From Acidobacteriota bacterium (lineage in GTDB: Bacteria > Actinomycetota > Acidimicrobiia > Acidimicrobiales > Palsa-688): a stretch of 37,999 nt of DNA. Shown here one piece after another: positions 14,791 to 23,624 of this stretch. A program made the position numbers and the translations under genes. The notes beneath the pieces were generated by a model. The model had not been told where the DNA came from. It did not search any database and saw only the letters and a list, made by a program, of their open reading frames with translations. Where the stretch lies: contig JAGWSF010000026.1 of the NCBI GenBank assembly GCA_028876385.1, positions 1 to 37,999 of the forward strand, in the 5' to 3' direction. How positions within the stretch are numbered: the first letter of the stretch is position 1; every line of letters starts with the position of its first letter.

Positions 14791-15843
14791 ATGCGAGCTT
14801 GGCAGGTTGTGCGCCACGGGCCTCCGTCGGTGGCTCTCGAGCTTCGCGACGTGCCCGATGAGAGGCCCGGCCCCGGCGAGATCCTGGTGCGGGCTTCGGC
14901 CAGCGCCCTCAACTTCAACGAGGTCGACGGCTGCCACGGCCGCTACCTGACCATCGACCCGCCGCTGCCCTACACCTTGGGCATGGAATGCGTGGGCGAA
15001 GTGGTCGCCGCCGGAGCCGGGGCCGAGAGCTGGGTCGGCAAGCGGGTCACGGCCAGCAGCCGGGGGGCGGTCGGCGCCCACGCCGATTTGGTCGCCGCGT
15101 CGACCGCCATGTCGTTCGAGGCTCCCGCCCAACTCGACGACGGCCAGGCGGCCGCTTTCTTCTATCCGTTCCACCTGGCCTACCTGGGACTCCACGAGAG
15201 AGGGCGGCTGGCCCCCGGCGAGACGGTCCTCATCCATGCCGGTGCGGGTGGGGTCGGATCGGCGGCCGTACAGCTGGCCGCGGCCGCGGGTGCCCGCGTC
15301 ATCGCCACCGTGGGCAGCGACGACAAGCGGTCTCTCGTCGAGGAGCTGGGAGCCGATCTGACGGTCAACTACCGCACCGACGACTTCGCCCAGGTGGCCC
15401 TGGAAGCCACCTCCGGCCGAGGCGTCGACGTGTGCTTCGACGGGGTCGGGGGAGACACCACCGCGGGTTCCCTCCGCTGCCTCGGACGGGGCGGGAGGTA
15501 CCTCTGTGTCGGTTTCGCTGCGGGCATCGAAGCCGAGGAGCAGCCGCTGATATCGGGCCGGGCCCTGTGTTTCGGCAATTTCGACATGGTCGGCGTGATA
15601 CTCGCCTACGTGGACTCGGCCATCGCCGCCCACCTGACCGAGCACGTGGCCGTTGCGGTTCCGCGCTTCAACCCGCCCACCGACGCCATCGGCCGGCGGG
15701 TCCAGGACAGCCTGCTGGAGCTCCTCGATCAGGGCCGGATACGACCGGTGGTCGGAGCCACCGTAGCGTTCGAGGACCTGCCCCGAGCGCTGGAGGACAT
15801 GGAAGCCCGCCGAACCGTCGGCCGCACGGTGGTGACCCGTTGA
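14791..15843 (+). CDS. Zinc-independent MDR-family NADPH:quinone oxidoreductase
   Basis: This 350-residue medium-chain reductase has the GroES-like N-terminal domain (PGPGEILVRASASALNFNE) and a Rossmann fold with HAGAGGVGSAAVQLA (about 150-165), the quinone oxidoreductase pattern. Zinc-binding cysteines are absent, so it should be an NAD(P)H-dependent enoyl or quinone reductase rather than an alcohol dehydrogenase. Its stop overlaps the next start (TTGA), and the three genes 14791-18395 read as one operon for acyl-CoA or xenobiotic catabolism. It could act on an enoyl-CoA double bond (inference). Confidence 0.9.
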   Translation: MRAWQVVRHGPPSVALELRDVPDERPGPGEILVRASASALNFNEVDGCHGRYLTIDPPLPYTLGMECVGEVVAAGAGAESWVGKRVTASSRGAVGAHADLVAASTAMSFEAPAQLDDGQAAAFFYPFHLAYLGLHERGRLAPGETVLIHAGAGGVGSAAVQLAAAAGARVIATVGSDDKRSLVEELGADLTVNYRTDDFAQVALEATSGRGVDVCFDGVGGDTTAGSLRCLGRGGRYLCVGFAAGIEAEEQPLISGRALCFGNFDMVGVILAYVDSAIAAHLTEHVAVAVPRFNPPTDAIGRRVQDSLLELLDQGRIRPVVGATVAFEDLPRALEDMEARRTVGRTVVTR

Positions 15844-16778
15844 CGGCCGGCACCCACCGGGCCGGCCCCCGAGAGGTGGCCCGCATGCTGGGAGTGGAGA
15901 TCCCCATAGTGCAGGCGCCCATGACCTACATCGCCGGAGCCCGCCTGGCCGCCGCCGTGTCCGAAGCCGGGGGGCTGGGCATCATCGAGACGGCGTCGCC
16001 CGAGGGACGGGCCGACCTGGCCGTGGTGAGGGACCTCACGGACAAGCCGGTCGGGGCCAACGTAGCCCTCGCCATGCGCAAGGACCCCGGCATCGTGGAC
16101 GTTCTGGCCGACCACGGTATCGGCTTCGTCACGACCTCCTCGGGCGATCCGAGGCTGCTCACCACCCGCCTGCGCGACGCCGGCATCACCGTGTTCCACG
16201 TCGTCGGCACCCTCCAGAACGCCCGCAAGGCGGTGGATGCGGGGGTCGACGGCCTGGTGGTGGAGGGCGTCGAGGGCGGCGGATTCAAGAACCCTCTCGG
16301 CTCCTCGACGATGGTGCTGCTGCCGTTGGTCGCCGCCCACGTCGACTTGCCGCTGATCGCCGCCGGGGGGATCTGCGACGGTCGCTCGATGGCCGCCGCT
16401 CTCACCCTCGGGGCCGGTGGGGTGCAGATGGGGACCCGGATGCTGGCGTCGGTGGAGTCGCCCGTGCACCGCAACTTCAAAGCGGCGGTGGTCGGCGCCG
16501 ATGACACGGGCACCATCCTCCTCTCCCTGCCGGGGTCGCCGACCATGCGGGTGGTCCGCACAGCGGCCGCCATCGAAGCGGCCGCCGCGGGGCGGACCGG
16601 CTCGGGCCTCGAAGCGGCCCGCACCCTCTACTTCGAAGGCGACATGGCCGCCGCTCTGGCCAACACCGGTCAGGTCGCCGGTCGTATCGACGCCGTCGAA
16701 TCGGTGGCCGACATAGTGGCTGACACCTGGAACGGGTGCCGGGCCGTGCTCGAAGAGACCCGCTCCCTTCTGGACTGA
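15840..16778 (+). CDS. FMN-dependent nitronate monooxygenase/2-nitropropane dioxygenase family
   Basis: This 312-residue TIM-barrel flavoprotein shows IPIVQAPMTYIAG, AAAVSEAGGLGIIE and the phosphate-binding LIAAGGICDGRSMAAAL plus GAGGVQMGTRML. Where most members have an active-site histidine (EAGGH), this one reads VEGGGFKNP, so Phe replaces His. That argues for a reductase or double-bond-introducing activity rather than true nitronate oxidation. I chose TTG 15840, overlapping the previous stop; GTG 15876 and ATG 15885 are alternatives. The same frame is open much further upstream, but that part is a shadow of the MDR gene. Confidence 0.83.
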   Translation: MTAGTHRAGPREVARMLGVEIPIVQAPMTYIAGARLAAAVSEAGGLGIIETASPEGRADLAVVRDLTDKPVGANVALAMRKDPGIVDVLADHGIGFVTTSSGDPRLLTTRLRDAGITVFHVVGTLQNARKAVDAGVDGLVVEGVEGGGFKNPLGSSTMVLLPLVAAHVDLPLIAAGGICDGRSMAAALTLGAGGVQMGTRMLASVESPVHRNFKAAVVGADDTGTILLSLPGSPTMRVVRTAAAIEAAAAGRTGSGLEAARTLYFEGDMAAALANTGQVAGRIDAVESVADIVADTWNGCRAVLEETRSLLD

Positions 16779-16847
16779 CCGGGCCGGCTCCGCCGCTCGG
16801 GGGCGTGGCCTTCGGCCCCGGGCCGACCCCAGGTACGGTGGGCGTCC

Positions 16848-18395
16848 ATGGCACGAATCTGCGACTCGGTGAGCGTTGATCACCCGGCGGTGGTCGTCTT
16901 CGAGACGGGCGCCGAGGTGGGCTTCGGGGAGATGGAATCGCGGTCCCTGCAGCTTTCACGCCTCTTCGCCGAGAGAGGCCTCGCGGCCGGCGACCACATC
17001 GCCGTGCTACTCGACAATCACGCCCGCTACCTGGAGATCTGCTGGGCCGCCCGCCGCTACGGCCTGTACACCACCCCGATCAACTGGCACCTCGGCCCTG
17101 ACGAGGCGGCCTACATCATCGAGGACTGCGGAGCTACGGCCCTCGTCGCCACCAGTCGCCTCTCGTCGACGGTCGGCGCTTTGACCGACTCACTGTCGGG
17201 GGTAGGCCTGCGCCTCGCCCTCGACGGGCCGCTCGACGGGTTCGAGGACTACGAGACGGCGCTGAGCGGACTGTCCGACGAGCCGATCGAGGACGAGCGG
17301 TACGGGCCGGTGATGTTCTACTCCTCGGGCACCACCGGGCGTCCCAAGGGAATCGAGTCGCGCCTCACCGACGACCCCTTCGACACCCTCACCTCCTTCG
17401 ATCATCTGGTCCGGGGGGTCTACGGTTTCCGGCCCGGTGTGGTCTACCTGTGCCCCGCCCCGCTGTACCACGCGGCCCCTCTCGGATGGTCAATGGCGGC
17501 CCAGCGGGCCGGCGGCACCGTGGTGGTGATGCAACGCTTCGATGCCGAGGCCGTGCTCCAGGCCATCGAGCGCCACCGCGTCACCCACGCCCAGTTCGTG
17601 CCGACCCACTTCATCCGGCTCTTGAAGCTCGACCCCGAGGTGCGGGCCTCGTATGACCTGTCGAGCCTGGAGAAGGTGGTGCACGCCGCCGCTCCGTGTC
17701 CCGTGGAGACCAAGCGGAGGATGCTCGACTGGCTCGGACCCATCGTCTACGAGTACTACTCGGGCAGCGAAGGAGTGGGATTCTGCGCGGTCGGCCCGGA
17801 GGAGTGGTTGGCCCACCCCGGGACGGTGGGTCGGTCCCTGATCGGGGTGCCCCACATCACCGACGACGAGGGCCACGAGCTGCCCACCGGGAGCGTCGGC
17901 CAGATCTGGTTCGAGACCCCGAGCCGTTTCGAGTATCACAACGATCCTGAGAAGACGGCCAGCGTGTTCAACGACCGGGGGTGGGCCACCCTCGGCGACG
18001 TCGGATATCTCGACGAGGACGGGTTCATGTACCTGACCGACCGCGTATCGCACATGATCATCTCAGGGGGAGTGAACATCTATCCCCAGGAGATCGAGGA
18101 CCTGCTGGTGACCCACCCTGGCGTCACCGACGTCGGGGTGATCGGCGTACCCGACCCCGAGATGGGCGAGTCGGTACTGGCCGTGGTGCAGCCCGCCGAC
18201 CCCGACGCCGACGAGCAGGCGCTGGCCCGCGTCCTCGACGATTTCTGCCGACAGCGCCTGGCCGGCTTCAAGTGTCCCCGCCATTACCGGTTCGCCGCCG
18301 AACTGCCGAGACTGCCGACCGGCAAGCTGCTCAAGCGCCGGCTGCGCGACGAGTACGGCGGCTCCTCGGCCGGAAGCGTCGTCGGTTCGGCCTGA
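16848..18395 (+). CDS. Acyl-CoA synthetase (AMP-binding, FadD-type)
   Basis: This 515-residue adenylate-forming enzyme activates a carboxylic acid to acyl-CoA through an acyl-AMP. It shows the P-loop YSSGTTGRPKG (about 159-169), EYYSGSEG, WATLGDVGYLDEDGFMYLTDR with the ATP-ribose-binding Asp, and the catalytic lysine in LPTGKLLKR near the C-terminus. Length is normal for medium/long-chain or sterol-acid FadDs. It follows the monooxygenase gene by 69 bases and is convergent with a TetR regulator that may control it. Confidence 0.93.
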   Translation: MARICDSVSVDHPAVVVFETGAEVGFGEMESRSLQLSRLFAERGLAAGDHIAVLLDNHARYLEICWAARRYGLYTTPINWHLGPDEAAYIIEDCGATALVATSRLSSTVGALTDSLSGVGLRLALDGPLDGFEDYETALSGLSDEPIEDERYGPVMFYSSGTTGRPKGIESRLTDDPFDTLTSFDHLVRGVYGFRPGVVYLCPAPLYHAAPLGWSMAAQRAGGTVVVMQRFDAEAVLQAIERHRVTHAQFVPTHFIRLLKLDPEVRASYDLSSLEKVVHAAAPCPVETKRRMLDWLGPIVYEYYSGSEGVGFCAVGPEEWLAHPGTVGRSLIGVPHITDDEGHELPTGSVGQIWFETPSRFEYHNDPEKTASVFNDRGWATLGDVGYLDEDGFMYLTDRVSHMIISGGVNIYPQEIEDLLVTHPGVTDVGVIGVPDPEMGESVLAVVQPADPDADEQALARVLDDFCRQRLAGFKCPRHYRFAAELPRLPTGKLLKRRLRDEYGGSSAGSVVGSA

Positions 18396-18455
18396 CCCTA
18401 CCCCGGGGCCTTGCCCGTTTCGACCCGGGAGGGCGCCGTCGCCGCCCGACCGGGG

Positions 18456-19130
18456 TCAGTCGAGGCGTATGTGGCGCGCTGCGGCCTCGGCGCGGATCAC
18501 CCCGGCGACGCCGTCGACCAGCATCCGGCTACTGGACCGCGGCGGGCGGCGGCCGGCCACCCCGTTGGATATGAGGCCGCCCAGGAGGAAGCCTCGGAGT
18601 GCGTTGAAGGCGTATCCGACCAGATCAGCTTCGGCGGCGGCGGCGCCGAGGGCCTGCTCGAAGAGCGGCTTCCACGCCTGGAGTAGCTTGCGGCCGTGCT
18701 CACCCACGGCCTGGCGGGTGGCCCCGGACACCTTGGGGTTGCGGCTCAGGTCGAGGAGGATTTGGATCTGAGCCAGTTCCTCCTCCCGGCCGTAGTGCTC
18801 GGCCAGGACCGCCATCAGGTTCTGGAGTCGGTCCTCGAGGCTGTCACCACCGATCCGGGCGTTTGATACCAGTTCCTGGAGGCGGTCCCAACGATCGTTG
18901 ACCACTTCGAGGAGCAGAGCTTCGCGGGTGCCGAACTGGTATTGGAGGGCCCCCCACGTCACGCCCGCCCGCCGGGCGATCTCGTTGGTGCTGGCCTCGT
19001 AGTAGCCGAGCTCCAGGATGGCCGCCACGGCGGCGTCCAACACCCGGCGGCGGGTGACCTCGCCGTCGCTGCGGCGGGCCCGGCTGGTCCTCGACACCCC
19101 CGGGCCTGTCGGGGGGGTCCGGCCGGGCAT
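18456..19130 (-). CDS. TetR-family transcriptional regulator
   Basis: The 224-residue protein carries an N-terminal TetR helix-turn-helix: RRRVLDAAVAAILELGYYE, then STNEIARRAGVTWGALQYQF as the recognition unit. The C-terminal ligand domain is all-helical and not diagnostic. The first ~25 residues are Pro/Arg-rich and the true start may be internal. It is convergent with the acyl-CoA synthetase operon; regulation of that operon or of the divergent P450/thiolase region is plausible but unproved. Confidence 0.9.
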   Translation of the reverse strand: MPGRTPPTGPGVSRTSRARRSDGEVTRRRVLDAAVAAILELGYYEASTNEIARRAGVTWGALQYQFGTREALLLEVVNDRWDRLQELVSNARIGGDSLEDRLQNLMAVLAEHYGREEELAQIQILLDLSRNPKVSGATRQAVGEHGRKLLQAWKPLFEQALGAAAAEADLVGYAFNALRGFLLGGLISNGVAGRRPPRSSSRMLVDGVAGVIRAEAAARHIRLD

Positions 19131-19196
19131 CGGCGCTCAGGCTAGCGGTTGGCCGCCGCCGCGACGCGGGTCGGATCCCCGCCGGGCCGGGCCGGC

Positions 19197-20111
19197 TCAG
19201 GTCCCGGCTGGGCCGTCCGCGGCCACCACGGCCCCCCACAGGGAGCCGAGGCGGTCGAACTCATCGGCGGCTTGGCGCACACCGGCCTGGTAGGCGGCCT
19301 CGGCCTTGGCGAAGTTCATCAGGTCCAGTCCGAAGGAGCTGATCTCGAGCATCTCGGCCGAGGGCACCACTACCTCTACCCTCGCTCCGCCCTCTCGGAG
19401 CGCGTCGAGCGACGCCCGGGTCTGGTCGAACAGCGCCTGGAGCGCCGGCTCGGCCAGGCCCGGCGGCAACTCCAGCAGGGTGCACGAGACCACCGCCACG
19501 ACGTCGCTGCCGGCCGCCACGTCCGCGTTGAGAAGATCGCGGACGCCCCCATCCATGTAGCGGACGCCATCGATCTCGACCGGGGGGTAGACCCCGGGCA
19601 CGGCACAGCTCGAGGCGACCGCCCGCTGCAGGGGCACCCGATCCGACCCGGTCCAGACCTTGAACTTCCCTTCGACCACGTCAACGGCGGTGCAGCAAAA
19701 GGCCGCCGGCCACTCGGCCCCGGCCAACTCGGCGAACATCGACAGCCAGTCGTCCTCACTGATGGTGGTGGCTGCAGTCGCCATCCCACCGAGCCTGGCC
19801 CTCACCGCATCCGACCCCGCCGGGTCAGAAGCCGCCTCTGCCACGGCGGCGATGAGCTGCTCCAATGCTGATGCCGGCCCCGGCGCAGTGTCGGCGCCGG
19901 CCGAGCGGCCGGCCTGCCCGAGTAGCGCCACGGCTTCGCTCGGGTCCCGTCCAGAGGCCAGGGTGAAGCCGACCACCGACCCGGCCGACGTCCCGATGAT
20001 GGTGTCGGCGTCGGCGAGGTCCACTCCGCCGAGGCGCAACCCCGCCGCCAGACCGGCCTGCCAGCCGATGCCGACCGGTCCACCGCCGCCCAGAACCAGC
20101 GCTGTAGTCAT
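19197..20111 (-). CDS. Patatin-like phospholipase
   Basis: This 304-residue protein has the patatin oxyanion-hole glycine run LVLGGGGPVGIGW at the N-terminus, the nucleophile elbow GTSAGS with Ser42, and the catalytic Asp187 in RYMDGGV. It should hydrolyse acyl esters of lipids; no signal peptide or transmembrane helix is seen, so it is cytoplasmic. ATG 20111 is at the end of a 121-bp divergent region shared with the small membrane protein gene. The catalytic dyad is complete. Confidence 0.92.
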   Translation of the reverse strand: MTTALVLGGGGPVGIGWQAGLAAGLRLGGVDLADADTIIGTSAGSVVGFTLASGRDPSEAVALLGQAGRSAGADTAPGPASALEQLIAAVAEAASDPAGSDAVRARLGGMATAATTISEDDWLSMFAELAGAEWPAAFCCTAVDVVEGKFKVWTGSDRVPLQRAVASSCAVPGVYPPVEIDGVRYMDGGVRDLLNADVAAGSDVVAVVSCTLLELPPGLAEPALQALFDQTRASLDALREGGARVEVVVPSAEMLEISSFGLDLMNFAKAEAAYQAGVRQAADEFDRLGSLWGAVVAADGPAGT

Positions 20112-20232
20112 CGCCCCAGGCTACGGGGCGACCGGCCCGTCAGCCAGCGCGCCCGGGCGGCGACCCGACCCGGTACCGCCCGATCCGACCCATCCGCTGA
20201 TTCGGGGTCCGCGATGGGGGCATGATCTGTCC

Positions 20233-20565
20233 ATGCCGGTCGTTAGGTGGTTGATCATCCTCGTCGTCGCCGGAGCGTTGGTTCTCGGCCTCGCGTCGCG
20301 CCCCGCGGAGGCCGCCCCCCGCCCGACCTCGTCCCTGCATCCCGTCGCGGTAGCCAGCGCCAACGATGTGGCGGTGTCCCGGCAGGACCTCACCGGGTCC
20401 TCCACCCGGGCGGCCGACTACCTGTTCATCACCGCCGGAGTGGGGGCTTGGGCGACTGTCACCATCTGGCTCGCGACCCGGCACCGGCGCCGCTTGTGGG
20501 CGGCGTTCGGCCGGGCCGCGGCGGGGGTCGGCGACGAGGCCGAGAAGTGGTTGCGGGACCAATGA
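20233..20565 (+). CDS. Small two-helix membrane protein, unknown function
   Basis: The 110-residue protein has an N-terminal hydrophobic segment that could be a signal peptide (VVRWLIILVVAGALVLGLAS, then AEAAP) and a second helix (YLFITAGVGAWATVTIWLA) followed by a basic RHRRRLW tail. I do not recognise it. ATG 20233 is chosen because GC-rich third positions begin there; the frame is open upstream only as a shadow of the patatin gene. It precedes the DUF2237 gene by 46 bases. Confidence 0.65.
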   Translation: MPVVRWLIILVVAGALVLGLASRPAEAAPRPTSSLHPVAVASANDVAVSRQDLTGSSTRAADYLFITAGVGAWATVTIWLATRHRRRLWAAFGRAAAGVGDEAEKWLRDQ

Positions 20566-20576
20566 AGACCGCCGTC

Positions 20577-20605
20577 TGGCCAAAGCGGCCGGCGGCGGCG
20601 ATACT
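20577..20605 (+). promoter_or_regulatory. Candidate promoter giving a leaderless DUF2237 mRNA
   Basis: TGGCCA (20577-20582), 17 bp, then GATACT (20600-20605). The -10 ends 6 bases before ATG 20612 and there is no Shine-Dalgarno, which fits a leaderless transcript. Confidence 0.4.
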
Positions 20606-20611
20606 GGCCCG

Positions 20612-21004
20612 ATGGCAGAGCGGAACGTCCTGGGTGGCGAGCTGGAGCCCTGCGGAACCGAGCCCCTCACAGGCTTCTACCGCGACGGCTGCTGCCACAC
20701 CGGTCCCGAGGATCTGGGGAGCCACACGATATGTGCCGTGGTCACCGCCGACTTCTTGGAGCACCAGCGTCGGATAGGCAACGACCTCGTGACTCCGGCC
20801 CCGGCCTACCACTTCCCCGGTCTGGTCCCCGGCGACCGCTGGTGTGTCACCGCGGCCAACTGGTTGCGGGCCCATCTCGACGGCCAGGCCGCCCTGGTGG
20901 TGCTCGCTTCCACCCATGAGCGGGCCTTGGAGATCGTCCCCCTGGAGGCCCTGCGCCAGCACGCCGTGGACGTCCCGGCCGACCCGAGCAGCCTCTCCGA
21001 CTGA
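20612..21004 (+). CDS. DUF2237 family protein
   Basis: This 130-residue protein matches DUF2237: NVLGGELEPCGTEPLTGFYR, DGCCHTGPEDLGSHTIC, and the C-terminal THERALEIVPLEALRQHA. The conserved cysteines (Cys in EPCG, GCC, TIC) suggest a metal or structural role; the family's function is unknown. ATG 20612 is preceded by a -10-like GATACT only 6 bases away. It is convergent with the repeat-bearing propeller gene, whose stop is 17 bases away. Confidence 0.88.
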   Translation: MAERNVLGGELEPCGTEPLTGFYRDGCCHTGPEDLGSHTICAVVTADFLEHQRRIGNDLVTPAPAYHFPGLVPGDRWCVTAANWLRAHLDGQAALVVLASTHERALEIVPLEALRQHAVDVPADPSSLSD

Positions 21005-21021
21005 CCCCGGGGCGCCCGGTC

Positions 21022-23346
21022 TCAACCCTCGGTGCCGAGGAGGGCTACCACCGGCCGGTTCAGCGCCACCCCACCCGTGGAGCCGTGGAACCGGGCGTCG
21101 CCGAACGCGAACACTCCCCCGTCGGCGGCGACCAGCCAGTACCCGCCGCCGTCCTCGGTAGGGGTGATCCCCACGATCGGCGAGTTCAGGGTCAGACCTC
21201 CGGTCGACCCGAAGAACGGCGCCCCGAAGGCGAACACCCCGCCGTCGGCCCCGACGAGCCAGTAGCCGCCCGTCGCCGGGTCCTCGGCCATGGCCACGAC
21301 AGGCACCCTCAGATGGGCGGAGCCGGCCGAGCCCTGGAACACGGCGTCGCCGAAGGTGAACACGCCGCCGTCGGCGGTGGCGATCCAGTAGCCCCGACCG
21401 TCGGCGGTCGCCGCCATGCCCACCGCCGGCCGGGTCAGGGAGTAGGAGCCCGCCGACCCGTCGAACCCGGCGTCACCGAACGCGAACACCCCCCCGTCGG
21501 CCGCCACCAGCCAGTAGCCCTGCCCGTCCGGGGTGGCCGCCATGCCGACCATCGGTTGGTGCAGAGCCACGTTACCGGTGGACCCGTGGAACGACGCCCC
21601 TCCGAAGCTGAACACGCCGCCGTCACGGGCCACCATCCAGTAGCCGCCGGTCGAGGGCGCTACCGCCCCGCCGACCACGGGCTGGTTCAACCTCACCCCC
21701 CCGGTCGATCCACAGAAGGGTGGCCCGAAGCTGAACACTCCCCCGTCGCTGGCCACCAGGTGGTAGCCCGGCCCGGCCGCCACCGGCACCTCGCACGCCG
21801 GGACCGGAGCAAGGGGGGGCGCCCCGGCCACACCCGACAGCTGCGGATCGTGGTGGAACATGGGCCACGAACCGGCCCCGACGGCCTCGGCACCGTTGGA
21901 GCCGGCTATCTCGTAGTGGTAGACGACACCATCGTTGTTGCCGTCGTAGCCGGCGATGGTGATCCCGATCGATCCGTCGGGGTCGTCCGTGACGAGAGGG
22001 GCGTTCTGGAAGCCCGCCGGGCTGAGCACCGCCACGACGGCACCGCTGCGGCCGTCGACGATGTCGGTGCCGAAGGTGGTCGGCACGACCAGATCCTGGT
22101 AGCCGCCACCGGTGAGGTCCGCGGTGACCACCGATCCGATGACCCGCCCCGAAACTGCGGTGTGCCAGAGCGGGCGGCCGCTCGCCGCGTCGAGGACCCA
22201 CACCGATCCCCCCCCTCCGGGCCCCAGGTCGGTGCCCTCCACGACCTGGAGGGCTCCGTCGCCGAGGACGTCGGCGAGAGCGGGGCTGGAGGACGTCACG
22301 CCGTCCAGTCGGGTGGACCAGACCCGGTGACACTTTGTATCGAAGGCCTCGACGGTGTCGGTGTCAGCGGCCCCCGGCCAGTACTGGCCCGTTCCGGTGA
22401 CGATACCGGTCGCGCCTCCGGCCAGGAAGGCGCCGACCGCTGGCGACGAGTCGACCTCCTGGTCGGTGTCGTAGTGGCAGATCAATCCACCCTCGGAGTT
22501 GAGGATCCGCAGGTGACCCCCCTGGGGGTAGGTCTGGCCGAGGGCCAGACCGGCCGTGGACGCGCCCCCGACGACCAGCTCGGTCTGGCCCGTCCCGTAC
22601 AGGTCGGCGGTCGCCGCGGTGGAGAAGGTGCTGTCGGCGCTGAAGAACGGCCAACCCTTCAAAGGGACGCCGGTCGTGGCCGACAGGGCCGAGCTCATCT
22701 GCCCCAGGGCCCCGGCGAATACCGCCGTCTGTCCCTGCAGCGTCGCCACGGCGAGTGATGCCTGCACCCCGGCCGAGGGGGCGTAGTCGGTGACCGGGTC
22801 GGCGATCCTCTGGCTCCAGAGTCTGGCTCCGTCGGCGGCGAAGGCCTGGTAGCCGCCGGAGTTCGGGAAGTAGGCGTTGCCGGTGCCGACGAACACCTCG
22901 GCACCCGACGGGGTGGCCGCCACCGACGGTGTGGAGTCCACCGGTGCGCCGGCGTCGACCGGCCAGCCGGCGACAGGGGTCCCGTCCGCGATGTGGAAAG
23001 CGTAGAGGTGGCCGGCCCGATCACCCACCACGACCGACGGGCCCGACGCGTCCAAGGTGGCCACCATCGGCGAGCCCTCGGCGATCGGCTCACCCGTATC
23101 GGCGAAGGGACCGGCCGACCACTTCAAGGAAAAGCTGGCCGGCGACAGTTGCAGTCCCGCCGCCGCCGGAGAGCCGCCCGCGGCCAGCACGGCCGGGGCG
23201 GCCAGCACGGGCGGGGCGGCCGGCACGGCCGGAGCGCCGACCAGGACGGCCGGGGCGCCGACCAGGCCAACGGTCGCCGCCGCCGACGAAGCCAGGCGCC
23301 GGAGACGGTGCCGCAACCCGAGGCGTCGTTCCTCGCCGGCCGACAA
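21022..23346 (-). CDS. Secreted beta-propeller (PQQ/FG-GAP-like) protein with six C-terminal GYWLV repeats
   Basis: The ~774-residue protein has a signal-like N-terminus (RHRLRRLASSAAATVGLVGAP) followed by an Ala/Pro/Val repeat. Residues about 70-500 contain blade-like repeats such as SPALADVLGDGALQVVEGTD and VVTADLTGGGYQDLVVPTTF, with a putative Ca-binding YDGNNDGV, as in FG-GAP/PQQ propellers. From residue 526, six 41-42-residue repeats make up the C-terminus. No catalytic motif is seen; adhesion or ligand binding is likely. The only good upstream start is TTG 23346, 29 bases after the DUF2277 stop. It is the last gene of the minus-strand block headed by the hybrid kinase. Confidence 0.8.
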   Translation of the reverse strand: MSAGEERRLGLRHRLRRLASSAAATVGLVGAPAVLVGAPAVPAAPPVLAAPAVLAAGGSPAAAGLQLSPASFSLKWSAGPFADTGEPIAEGSPMVATLDASGPSVVVGDRAGHLYAFHIADGTPVAGWPVDAGAPVDSTPSVAATPSGAEVFVGTGNAYFPNSGGYQAFAADGARLWSQRIADPVTDYAPSAGVQASLAVATLQGQTAVFAGALGQMSSALSATTGVPLKGWPFFSADSTFSTAATADLYGTGQTELVVGGASTAGLALGQTYPQGGHLRILNSEGGLICHYDTDQEVDSSPAVGAFLAGGATGIVTGTGQYWPGAADTDTVEAFDTKCHRVWSTRLDGVTSSSPALADVLGDGALQVVEGTDLGPGGGGSVWVLDAASGRPLWHTAVSGRVIGSVVTADLTGGGYQDLVVPTTFGTDIVDGRSGAVVAVLSPAGFQNAPLVTDDPDGSIGITIAGYDGNNDGVVYHYEIAGSNGAEAVGAGSWPMFHHDPQLSGVAGAPPLAPVPACEVPVAAGPGYHLVASDGGVFSFGPPFCGSTGGVRLNQPVVGGAVAPSTGGYWMVARDGGVFSFGGASFHGSTGNVALHQPMVGMAATPDGQGYWLVAADGGVFAFGDAGFDGSAGSYSLTRPAVGMAATADGRGYWIATADGGVFTFGDAVFQGSAGSAHLRVPVVAMAEDPATGGYWLVGADGGVFAFGAPFFGSTGGLTLNSPIVGITPTEDGGGYWLVAADGGVFAFGDARFHGSTGGVALNRPVVALLGTEG
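21025..21771 (-). repeat. 126-bp repeat array (GYWLV/GVFSFGDA type), 6 units
   Basis: Six consecutive 41-42-residue units, each with GYWLVAADGGVFAFGDA-like and GSTGGVxLxxPVV-like halves. Unit starts run from 21771 down to 21147. This is the longest of the three arrays in the window. Confidence 0.92.
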
Positions 23347-23375
23347 GCTCGAGTTGCGGCCGAGCCGGTCCCGGG

Positions 23376-23621
23376 TCAGCGGGCGAGCCGCCGAAGCGGA
23401 GGCACGGTGGGCGGAGGTTGGCGACGGCGGGGCAGATCGCTCAGCAGCTGCGTCGTGGCCGCCGCCACCGCCTGGACGGCCCGCTCGAAGGCCGCTTCGG
23501 TCGGCGGGGTGGGCTTCTGCACGCCGCTCACCTTGCGCACGTACTGCCGGGCGGCCGCTTCAATCTCGACGTCGGTGGCCTCGGGCTCGAGCCCCCGCAG
23601 GATGGTTATGTTGCGACACAT
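23376..23621 (-). CDS. DUF2277 family protein
   Basis: This 81-residue protein begins MCRNITILRGLEPEATDVEI, the DUF2277 signature, and has a helical middle (YVRKVSGVQKPTPPTEAAF). The function of the family is unknown. Its Shine-Dalgarno GGAGG lies in the last codons of the STAS gene, whose stop is 3 bases from this ATG, so translation is coupled. Its presence between a STAS antagonist and a secreted protein is unexplained. Confidence 0.85.
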   Translation of the reverse strand: MCRNITILRGLEPEATDVEIEAAARQYVRKVSGVQKPTPPTEAAFERAVQAVAAATTQLLSDLPRRRQPPPTVPPLRRLAR

Positions 23622-23624
23622 CTG

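Noticed and set aside
21085..22758. 557-codon open frame on the plus strand opposite the propeller gene
   Set aside because: It shows repetitive EHAAVGGDQPV-type sequence that is only the mirror of the GYWLV repeat DNA on the other strand.
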